A stretch of DNA of 64,000 bases, from the NCBI RefSeq assembly GCF_002891295.1, contig NZ_LGUI01000009.1, forward strand, positions 248,001 through 312,000, given 5' to 3'. A program made the position numbers and the translations under genes. This DNA comes from Streptomyces eurocidicus (GTDB lineage Bacteria > Actinomycetota > Actinomycetes > Streptomycetales > Streptomycetaceae). Numbering within the stretch: position 1 is the first letter of the stretch; the number at the start of each line of letters is the position of its first letter. The notes beneath the pieces are model-generated. The model was not told the origin of the DNA. It made no database searches and worked only from the letters and a program-made list of their open reading frames with translations. This document shows positions 35,094 through 41,792 of the stretch, in pieces.

Positions 35094-36367
35094 GTACGGC
35101 TCCATTCGGTGCGGTAGCGGTCGCCCCACTCTCGCGTGGCGGCGGCGTCGGGAGCAATGGTGATCAGGTCGCGGTAAAAGTCACCGAGAAGGGACCTCAT
35201 GCGGCCGGGGATGGGATAGCCGGACATTTGCTCGAAGACGCTGGAGGCGGTCACGCACGCCTGATCGGTGTCGCACTGGTGGAGCTGGGCGAGCGCGAGG
35301 CGGCAGGTGGCGAGCGAACGGTTGCGGTGGAACCGGCAGGGGATGGAGGCGAGGGCCTTGTGGGAGGCGGATTCGGCTTCCGCGAAGTCGCCGATACGGT
35401 CGCGGACAATGGCGGTCAGGGCGTGGAGCTCTGACAGACCATAGAATCCGGCCCAGGACGGGCGGGGCTGGCTGGGGTCGGCCTTGGCAAGGGCGCTCTC
35501 GGCGTGGCCGATGGAGCGCAGGGCGGCTTGGCGATCGCCCTGGGTAGCGTGGCCGACGGCGGTGCGGGCGTGGGCGAGGGAGCCGTAGAACGGGTCACGG
35601 CGGGTGATGCCGCAGGCTTGGGCGGCCTGGGCAGCGTCTACAGCCTTGGTGTGCTCCTGCCGCTGGTGGGCGAGCATGGCGCAGCTGTTCCACACGCGGA
35701 GTTCGGCGACAGGGTCCTTGGCCATGCCGGCCAGGTACAGGGCGCGGTCGAGGTACTGTTGCGCCCGGTCGGACTGGCGAGCGTCGATGGCAGACCATGC
35801 GGCGGTGGCCGTGTAGTCGGCGGCGATGCTGAACAGGCGTTGCCTGACCCTCTGGGATGCGGCCTGCCCCTGTATGGCGAGGGCCTGACGGGCGCCGGTC
35901 AAGGCTGCCCGCTCCAAGGCTTCATGTCCGCCCCGGTGACGGTCCAGGGTCATCAGCGTATCGAGGCCGGTGCGGAGCCGGATCACGTCGGTGGTACCGA
36001 CGACGGTCGGGCGCGAGGCGAAGAGAGGGACGACCGCTGCGGCGGTGGTCCCGGTGGCTGCTGTGAGGAAGTTTCGACGCAGCACGGGGGGCTCCGGGGT
36101 GCTGGTGGGGGTGTGTCTGCCCGCCGGGGGCACGAACCCCAGCTCTTCGGCGGTACACCCGAATACTGCTGCCAGGGCGGCGCGTTGCCGAGGGTGAGGC
36201 CAGCGGGTTTTTCCGGTCAGCCAGTGGCGGACCGTTCGGTCGGAGACTGTGCCCTGATGCCCGACAGCGATGAGGTGGCCATTAACGGTGTCGGCCAGCT
36301 CGGTCTGCGTCAACCCACCCTCGGTCATGTGCTCTTGAAGCCGCTGGTTGGGCCGCATGCCGTCCAT
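35090..36367 (-). CDS. HTH transcriptional regulator with TPR-like sensor domain
   Basis: 425 residues from the ATG at 36367; another ATG at 36358 is close. An N-terminal XRE-like HTH (GGLTQTELADTVNGH, VSDRTVRHWLTGKTRWPHPR, LAAVFGCTAEELGF) is followed by RRNFLTAATGTTAAAVVP, a Tat-like segment often seen at this place in Streptomyces regulators. About 250 residues of TPR-type helices follow. It is divergent from the small acidic ORF and RiPP genes and coupled to a GNAT gene. It is probably the local regulator, binding a peptide or small signal. Confidence 0.8.
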   Translation of the reverse strand: MDGMRPNQRLQEHMTEGGLTQTELADTVNGHLIAVGHQGTVSDRTVRHWLTGKTRWPHPRQRAALAAVFGCTAEELGFVPPAGRHTPTSTPEPPVLRRNFLTAATGTTAAAVVPLFASRPTVVGTTDVIRLRTGLDTLMTLDRHRGGHEALERAALTGARQALAIQGQAASQRVRQRLFSIAADYTATAAWSAIDARQSDRAQQYLDRALYLAGMAKDPVAELRVWNSCAMLAHQRQEHTKAVDAAQAAQACGITRRDPFYGSLAHARTAVGHATQGDRQAALRSIGHAESALAKADPSQPRPSWAGFYGLSELHALTAIVRDRIGDFAEAESASHKALASIPCRFHRNRSLATCRLALAQLHQCDTDQACVTASSVFEQMSGYPIPGRMRSLLGDFYRDLITIAPDAAATREWGDRYRTEWSRT

Positions 36368-36489
36368 CTCTTCAACGTAGCGAGACAGCGCGCGGAGCGT
36401 AACCGTCCCCCGGCGTACGCCCCGGAAATTTCCGGCTGGCGGCACTCAGCGGACCGGGAATTTTTCCTCCCGGCCGCGGACAAGCGCCC

Positions 36490-36508
36490 GTTGTACTGGC
36501 CGTACGAC
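36490..36508. promoter_or_regulatory. Operator-like inverted repeat in the regulator/RiPP divergent gap
   Basis: GTTGTAC and GTACGAC, inverted with one mismatch, flank TGGCC. It lies 123 bp upstream of the HTH start and 180 bp before the small ORF. The 321-bp gap 36368-36688 has no other gene. Confidence 0.4.
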
Positions 36509-36688
36509 ACACCGCGCGTCACCTCTGCGGATGAGCGGCCCCATGGCCCGGCCGCTATCGGCAGTGTGCCGCCACCGCCCGGCCCCCGTGCCGCGCCACA
36601 GCGGCGTGGCCCTTTGACCGCCGTCCCGCCCGCATCGCTGCTCCACACATCGCGCGGGCGGGGCGGCTTCCACCGACGAGGAGCACCC

Positions 36689-36856
36689 GTGTACGAGCAG
36701 CGACCGGCCACCCGGCCTGACACCCCGGACGACGACGGCCCGGAGCCGCACGAGCGGACCGAGGACAGCGCCCCCGGCGCCCGCCCGGACGACAGACTCA
36801 GGCGCGCGTGGCCGCTTAACCCGCCGGTCCCGATCACCTTCTACGAACGCCCCTGA
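36689..36856 (+). CDS. Small acidic protein of unknown function upstream of the RiPP precursor
   Basis: 55 residues from the GTG at 36689, with GAGGAG 5 nt before it, one of the best ribosome sites in the region. The N-terminal two-thirds are rich in Pro, Asp, Glu and Thr (RPDTPDDDGPEPHERTED), and the C-terminus reads LRRAWPLNPPVPITFYERP. No family is recognised. It lies 78 bp before the RiPP precursor on the same strand. It could be a second substrate, an accessory factor or a leader peptide. Confidence 0.55.
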   Translation: MYEQRPATRPDTPDDDGPEPHERTEDSAPGARPDDRLRRAWPLNPPVPITFYERP

Positions 36857-36934
36857 CCACCGCCCGCCCACGCGGTGATGACAACCCATGGGCGGGTGGA
36901 CACCATGGCACACCGAGTTTCGAGGAGGAGAACC

Positions 36935-37189
36935 ATGACCGAGACAGCACCGTGGGGCCTGACCCGCATGGAGCCCTACCCGACCGTCATCCCATTCACG
37001 GGGAGGGCGGTCGCCCTTGACCCGCAGACGCAGACCACCGTCTACCAGGACGCGGAAGGCCGCCGGGTGGAGATGGGCAAGCACGGCACAGGCACCGGCA
37101 AGGAGACCAGGACCCGCACCAGCCAGGGCGACGGCTCCGGACCCTCGAACGCCGACGAGGACAGCGATCAGGAAAGCGACCAGGACTGA
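36935..37189 (+). CDS. Putative ATP-grasp-modified RiPP precursor peptide (GRASP_targ family)
   Basis: 84 residues from the ATG at 36935 behind GAGGAGGAG. The leader has the family blocks APWGLTRMEPYPTVIPF, RAVALDPQTQTTVYQD and GRRVEMGKHGT. The C-terminal core (about 51-84) has Thr/Ser donors (TGTGKETRTRTS) and a run of acids (ADEDSDQESDQD), plus an Asp66-Gly67 pair. ATP-grasp ligases of this type form ester or amide links between hydroxyl or Lys side chains and Asp/Glu. It is 3 bp from the ligase gene. The leader match is from memory of the family model. Confidence 0.88.
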   Translation: MTETAPWGLTRMEPYPTVIPFTGRAVALDPQTQTTVYQDAEGRRVEMGKHGTGTGKETRTRTSQGDGSGPSNADEDSDQESDQD

Positions 37190-37192
37190 CCG

Positions 37193-38155
37193 ATGGCGCT
37201 TTCCCGTCCGGTTGTCGTCGTCACCGAACTGGACGACCTGACAGCGGATCTCGTCATCACCGAGCTGCACGGCCGGGGCGTCCCGGTCGTGCGGTTCGAC
37301 CCCGGGCAACCGGGTGCGGTGACGTTCTCCGCTTACGCGGGTGCCGGCCGGTCCTGGCACGGCCCTCTCGTCACCCCCACCCGTGCCTTCGGCCTGGATG
37401 ACGCACGGGCCGTGTACTACCGGCGGCCGTCCCCGTACACCGCTGTGGCAGGTCTGGATGCCCAGGAACGGGAGTTCGCCACCGCGCAAGCCCGGCATGG
37501 TCTGGGCGGGCTCCTGGCCGCCCTCCCGGACTGCCTGTACGTGAACCATCCGCACCGCAACGCCGGGGCCGAGTCCAAGCCCCGTCAGATCGCCATGGCC
37601 GCACGGGCCGGACTGGAGGTCCCCCCGACGCTCATCACGAACGACCCGGACGCGGCACGGGCCTTCGCCAGCGAGCACGGGCCGGTGGTTTACAAGCCGC
37701 TGCGCTCCACCGAATACCGCCAGGGTGGCGAGCCGCGCACGATCTGGGTCCGGCCAGTCGATGCCGGCGAGATCGGCGACGGCGTCGCCGCCTGCCCGCA
37801 CCTGTTCCAGCAGGTCGTCCGGAAGACAGCGGACATCCGGGTCGCGGCCGTAGGCCGGGAGCTGTTCGCCACCCGCATCACCATCGACGGTGACCACCTC
37901 GACTGGCGGCTGGACTACGACCGGCTCACCTTCGCCCGCATCGATGTCCCCGGCCCCGTCCGGTCCGGCATCCACACCTACCTGGACGCTTTCGGTCTGG
38001 CCTTCGGTGCCTTCGATTTCGCACTGGGGCATGACGGGGTGTGGCGGTTCTACGAATGCAACCCCAACGGGCAATGGGCGTTCGTTGACGACCACACGAC
38101 CAAAGCCATCGCCACGGCCCTGACCGACCTGCTGGAGAAGGGACTCCCCACATGA
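37193..38155 (+). CDS. ATP-grasp ribosomal peptide maturase (macrocyclising ligase)
   Basis: 320 residues. N-terminal fold with VVVVTELDDLTADLVITELH and AVYYRRPSPYT; core PHRNAGAESKPRQIAMAARA; ATP site VVYKPLRSTEYR and HLFQQVVRKTADIRVAAVG; Mg-binding FGAFDFALGHDG and WRFYECNPNGQWAFVD. This matches the MvdD/MvdC-like graspetide ligases of the GRASP_SAV_5884 group. It would activate Asp/Glu side chains of the precursor as acyl phosphates and close rings. Its stop overlaps the methyltransferase start (ATGA). Confidence 0.9.
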   Translation: MALSRPVVVVTELDDLTADLVITELHGRGVPVVRFDPGQPGAVTFSAYAGAGRSWHGPLVTPTRAFGLDDARAVYYRRPSPYTAVAGLDAQEREFATAQARHGLGGLLAALPDCLYVNHPHRNAGAESKPRQIAMAARAGLEVPPTLITNDPDAARAFASEHGPVVYKPLRSTEYRQGGEPRTIWVRPVDAGEIGDGVAACPHLFQQVVRKTADIRVAAVGRELFATRITIDGDHLDWRLDYDRLTFARIDVPGPVRSGIHTYLDAFGLAFGAFDFALGHDGVWRFYECNPNGQWAFVDDHTTKAIATALTDLLEKGLPT

Positions 38156-39354
38156 ACAGCCGTGACATCGCCATGGATGAACACCGCGCCGCTCAACTGC
38201 GCAAGCACCTGGCCGACCAGCTCGAAGAGGGCGGCCACCTGCGCTCGCCGGAGTGGCGATCCGCCGTCGAGACCGTCCCCCGGCACGAATTCGCCCGTAC
38301 GTTCTTCCGCCGGTCCGACAGCCCCAAGGGCACGCTGTGGACACCTGTCATCCCCGGACAGGACGACGTGAACGAGTGGCTGGAGGAGGTGTACACGGAC
38401 CAGACGCTGGTGACACAGCTCGACGGCCACCTCTACCCCGACGATGTGGACGGGCCCGTCCGGGGTGACCCCACCTCCTCCTCGACCCTCCCGAGTCTGG
38501 TGGTCCGGATGCTGGAGGACCTGGACCCGCAGGACGGTGACCGCGTGCTGTTGGTGGGCGTGGGTGCCGGCCTGACCCTCTGCCTCCTTTCCGAACGGCT
38601 CGGCAGCAGGCAGGTGAGCGGCGTGGAGTTCGACGAGGGCGCCACCATCCGCGCCCGGGCGGCACTCACCGCCGCCGGGTACGAGCCGACGCTCATCAAC
38701 GGGGACGGTCTGCTGGGCCACGAAGCGGATGCCCCCTACGACCGGCTGATCGCTACTTGCTCCGTGCGCACCATCCCCGCCGCGTGGCTGGAGCAGGTCC
38801 GGCTCGGTGGCACCATCCTGACCACGGTGTCCGGGTGGCTGTACGGCTCCGGGCTGGTAAGCCTCACCGTCGGCGACGGCGGCACCGCCTCAGGCCCGTT
38901 TCTGCCCGGGACCGTCTCGTTCATGATCGCCCGACCGCAGGCCGCACCCCCGCTCCACAACGTCTCCAGCCTCCTGGACGACCCCGCCGCAGACGAACGC
39001 CCCACACGCTACGGCCCCGAGATCCTCAGTGACTGGACGCCGCAGTTCGTCGCGCAACTCGCCGTCCCGGGTGCTCAGTACCTCGGCATGAGCAGGGACG
39101 GGGGCCCCATGCTGGACCACCTGATCGACCTCGGACAGAAGTCGTTCGCCACGCTCGTACCCGACGGCGACGGCGGGTTCCATGTCCGCCAGGGCGGCCC
39201 GGCCCGGCTCTGGGACGCGGTCGAGGAGGCGATCGACACGTGGAAGCAAGCCGGGTCACCGCCTCAGACCGCGTTCGGCTTGACCGTCACCTCCGACGAT
39301 CAGCGCGTGTGGCTTGGTGCCCCTGACGGCCCGAGCTGGTCCCTGCCAGCCTGA
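38152..39354 (+). CDS. PCMT-like methyltransferase of the ATP-grasp RiPP system
   Basis: 400 residues. The N-terminal 200 or so residues carry the protein-isoaspartate O-methyltransferase layout: VPRHEFARTFF, VYTDQTLVTQLD, TSSSTLPSLVVRMLEDLD and the SAM motif VLLVGVGAGLTLCLLSERLG, then GVEFDEG. A C-terminal part of about 150 residues is specific to this family. Homologues in graspetide clusters methylate an Asp of the cyclised peptide, which closes to an aspartimide. Start overlaps the ligase stop, so it is one operon. Confidence 0.9.
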   Translation: MNSRDIAMDEHRAAQLRKHLADQLEEGGHLRSPEWRSAVETVPRHEFARTFFRRSDSPKGTLWTPVIPGQDDVNEWLEEVYTDQTLVTQLDGHLYPDDVDGPVRGDPTSSSTLPSLVVRMLEDLDPQDGDRVLLVGVGAGLTLCLLSERLGSRQVSGVEFDEGATIRARAALTAAGYEPTLINGDGLLGHEADAPYDRLIATCSVRTIPAAWLEQVRLGGTILTTVSGWLYGSGLVSLTVGDGGTASGPFLPGTVSFMIARPQAAPPLHNVSSLLDDPAADERPTRYGPEILSDWTPQFVAQLAVPGAQYLGMSRDGGPMLDHLIDLGQKSFATLVPDGDGGFHVRQGGPARLWDAVEEAIDTWKQAGSPPQTAFGLTVTSDDQRVWLGAPDGPSWSLPA

Positions 39355-39369
39355 CCGAGCGGGTCCATA

Positions 39370-39435
39370 CACCTCGGCGGCTGCGTGGACGTGCTCGCCG
39401 AGGTGCACGCGCGCGACGCCTATTGGGACCGTCGA
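39370..39435 (+). pseudogene. Remnant of a GNAT acetyltransferase gene
   Basis: HLGGCVDVLAEVHARDAYWD in one frame matches the N-terminal DLGGCAAALAQVHARDAY of GNAT proteins such as the one at 29101. The likeness ends after about 20 residues and no start or remainder of the gene is present. It is debris 15 bp past the methyltransferase stop. Confidence 0.55.
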
Positions 39436-39527
39436 CGGCCCGGACGGCGCGAAAGGCAGCGATTCGCAGGGCTGCGGTGACAACAGCCAGGGCTGACCGC
39501 CCCGCCAGCTGAGCGCAATGAGTAACC

Positions 39528-39565
39528 GAACGGCCCCGCTCTGCCAGACTTGAGCGGGGCCGTTC
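39528..39565. terminator. Strong hairpin terminator after the RiPP operon
   Basis: GAACGGCCCCGCTC and GAGCGGGGCCGTTC pair perfectly over 14 bp with a TGCCAGACTT loop. It closes the RiPP operon and precedes the ribosome site of the next gene. Confidence 0.8.
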
Positions 39566-39585
39566 TGCGCAATGAAGGAGAAGCA

Positions 39586-40038
39586 ATGGCCAAAACTACT
39601 ACCGGAGTTGGGCGCGTCACCGTGTTCCCCCTGTTGCACCTGTGGCCCGACACGTACGGAGTAGTGGCCTACGCGACAACAGGAAGTTTCGGCGACACAG
39701 CCATCGTCGGATACCTCCCTATTCCCGAAGTTCCAGATGTATACCTTATGGATGCTGCGGCTAGACACGCCGTAGGCAGCTCGACCACCGCAAGCATCGA
39801 TTGGGTCCTGTGCACGGGGTGGAGCGCCCGCTCCGTTCCGAAACCGGGGACGCTTGACCTGCCCGAGGCGGCATGGGCATTGGAAATCGACGGGCGCGGG
39901 GCCCCCAAAGACACCTTGTACGGCCACAACCAGCTCTTCACGGGTCGTTTCTCGCTGGACTCCCCGGACCTCATGGACCAAGCCCGAAGAGTCCTGGACA
40001 GTCGGGTGCCGACTCGCCAGGCGGTCCCGGTGGGGTGA
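39586..40038 (+). CDS. Orphan hypothetical protein
   Basis: 150 residues from the ATG at 39586, after GAAGGAGAAGCA. No signal peptide or membrane segment. It has VTVFPLLHLWPDTYGVVAYA, IVGYLPIPEVPDVYLMDAA, ASIDWVLCTGWSARS and YGHNQLFTGRFSLDSPDLMD. No family recognised. Its codons use A or T in third place more often than its neighbours, for example in the IPEVPDVYLMDAA part, which hints at recent transfer. It lies between two strong hairpins, so it is likely transcribed on its own. Confidence 0.65.
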   Translation: MAKTTTGVGRVTVFPLLHLWPDTYGVVAYATTGSFGDTAIVGYLPIPEVPDVYLMDAAARHAVGSSTTASIDWVLCTGWSARSVPKPGTLDLPEAAWALEIDGRGAPKDTLYGHNQLFTGRFSLDSPDLMDQARRVLDSRVPTRQAVPVG

Positions 40039-40100
40039 TCCGACACGGGCCGCTCAAGGCTGGAGCACAACGATGCGGCGACCTGGAGCGGCACCGGAAC

Positions 40101-40130
40101 GCGGCCCTCCTTGCGGTCGAGGAGGGCCGC
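40101..40130. terminator. Hairpin after the orphan gene
   Basis: GCGGCCCTCC pairs perfectly with GGAGGGCCGC around TTGCGGTCGA, 62 bp past the stop. The rest of the 335-bp gap (40039-40373) has no supported gene. Confidence 0.6.
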
Positions 40131-40373
40131 GAGTACCCGGGGAGCGTCGTTCCTCGCGGAGCGTCTCGGCCGGTAGGCGACGAAGGGGTCTTCAACTCCG
40201 CTGATTCGCGGCGGGATTCGCCCCTGCGGGTGACGGCTCGTACGGCCAGTTCGCGGTACCGTGGCCTGGATTCCGCTGCTTCGGCGCGCCTCGCGCCCAA
40301 CGCAGCGGCCCCCGACTCCGGCGGCAACCGGCGAAGGGGGCCTACACCCACCAGGAGATAAGAGCTCCCTAGG

Positions 40374-41351
40374 ATGCTTCGGCATGTTATCGCCCCTGCG
40401 CGCTTCTTCTCGCAGGTGCCCAACGACCTCGTCCGCCACCCCCGGCTGTCCGCCAACGCCGTCCGGCTCCTCATCTGGCAGCTCTCGCTGCCCGACGGCG
40501 CAGCCTCGCAGCCGCTCTCCGTCACCGGGGAACGGGCCGGTATCAAGAACGCCACCTTCACCCGCGCCAAGCGGGAGCTCGCCGCCGAGGGCTATCTGCA
40601 CGAGTGGCGGGCGCAGGGCGAGGACGGCCGCTGGGCCACCCGTCAGCTCGTCTCGAACGTACCGCTGACCGCCGAGGACGCCTTACGCGTGCGGGACGGC
40701 GGGCAACCGGCCGACTCGGGTGCCCCGGCCCCCGCCACCACCTCTCCCCCACCGACTCCCCCGAACCCGGCCGCCGGTGAGCCGACCCCCCGGTCCGTCG
40801 GTCGTCCCCATAAGAAGAAAGAGGAGAACACCTCCCACCCTCCCCACCCGCTCGCCGAGCGCGGCGCCCAGGCCCTCGCCGCCGTGTCGCACACCGAGCG
40901 GCGGCTGCGGCTCTCCGGGCGGGACGTCGCGCGGCTCGCGCCGCTGGCGGCGGAGTGGCTGCTGCGCGGCGCGACGTTGACCGATCTCCGGGAGGCGCTC
41001 ACTCACGGGCTGCCCGAGCGGGTCCACTCCCCCGCCGGGATCACCCGTGACCGGCTGCTGCGGAAGATGCCCGACCGGGACACCGGGCCCGCCACCCCGC
41101 CCGTACCCCCGCCGCAGCCCCTGCGGCTCTGCACCGGAGGGTGCGGCCGCATGATGCGGCCCGTCTCCGACGAGACCCGCTGCCGGGACTGCCGCCTGAA
41201 GGCGACCGGCGGGACCGCCTCGGCCGGCGCCCCCGACGGCGCCGTCGCCGCCACCCTGCGCGGCGCCGCCGCCGTACGCGAGTCCCTGCGCGGCGGCCGC
41301 CGCGCCCTCGGGCCCCGGCCACTATCCGGAAGCGTAACCGCCGGTTACTGA
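40374..41351 (+). CDS. Winged-helix DNA-binding protein with C-terminal zinc-ribbon-like Cys cluster
   Basis: 325 residues. An N-terminal winged helix (FFSQVPNDLVRHPRLSANAV, RAGIKNATFTRAKRELAAEG, YLHEWRAQGEDGRWATRQ) resembles helix-turn-helix proteins of replication-initiator type. A Pro-rich linker, a basic KKKEEN patch, a helical domain and CTGGCGRMMRPV plus CRDCRLKA, four Cys likely to bind zinc, follow. The target is unknown. GGAG lies 18 nt upstream, too far for normal use, so the start is uncertain. Confidence 0.75.
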   Translation: MLRHVIAPARFFSQVPNDLVRHPRLSANAVRLLIWQLSLPDGAASQPLSVTGERAGIKNATFTRAKRELAAEGYLHEWRAQGEDGRWATRQLVSNVPLTAEDALRVRDGGQPADSGAPAPATTSPPPTPPNPAAGEPTPRSVGRPHKKKEENTSHPPHPLAERGAQALAAVSHTERRLRLSGRDVARLAPLAAEWLLRGATLTDLREALTHGLPERVHSPAGITRDRLLRKMPDRDTGPATPPVPPPQPLRLCTGGCGRMMRPVSDETRCRDCRLKATGGTASAGAPDGAVAATLRGAAAVRESLRGGRRALGPRPLSGSVTAGY

Positions 41352-41432
41352 AACACCCTCACCTCGAACTCACGGTCCGTGCACGGCACTTCCCGGCCAG
41401 ATGACATTGCCATACCGATATACGGACAGGGG

Positions 41433-41461
41433 GTGACTCCCACCGGGACGTCGCCTAGATT
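41433..41461 (+). promoter_or_regulatory. Vegetative-type promoter of the symporter operon
   Basis: GTGACT, 17 nt, TAGATT: close to the HrdB consensus TTGACA/TAGATT with ideal spacing. The -10 ends 43 nt before the DUF3311 start. Confidence 0.65.
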
Positions 41462-41504
41462 TCCTGCGCATCACGCAGTGATCACATAGGGGGGAGTCAC
41501 CAGC

Positions 41505-41792
41505 ATGACGGAACCACCGACAAGGACACCGGAGGAGGGTGGCCGGAAGGCCACCGCCACCGTGACCGTCCCGATGATCGTGGCGGGCGTATGCCTGGCC
41601 ATACCCTTCGCCGCGATGCTGTGGGTCGACTCCTACTCCCGGCTCACGCCCGCCTTCATCGGCATCCCGTTCTTCTACTGGTACCAGATGCTGTGGGTGC
41701 TGATCTCCACCCTGCTCACGGTCGTCGCCTACACGATCGTCCGGCGGCACGAGCGGCTCACGCGGGCGCGCGAGGCGGGTGAGCGGTCGTGA
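41505..41792 (+). CDS. DUF3311 small membrane protein (symporter partner)
   Basis: 95 residues behind GGGGGGAGTCACCAGC. Two membrane helices: VPMIVAGVCLAIPFAAMLW and FFYWYQMLWVLISTLLTVVAYTI (shown in part), with IGIPFFYWYQ between. DUF3311 proteins are coded next to solute:sodium symporters and probably form the small subunit, as in some acetate and pantothenate carriers. The stop overlaps the symporter start (GTGA). Confidence 0.85.
   Translation: MTEPPTRTPEEGGRKATATVTVPMIVAGVCLAIPFAAMLWVDSYSRLTPAFIGIPFFYWYQMLWVLISTLLTVVAYTIVRRHERLTRAREAGERS

Noticed and set aside
40039..40373. Open frame reading through the gap before the winged-helix gene (from 39873)
   Set aside because: A short stretch looks protein-like, but it overlaps the orphan gene, has no ribosome site and contains a perfect hairpin; at best old debris.
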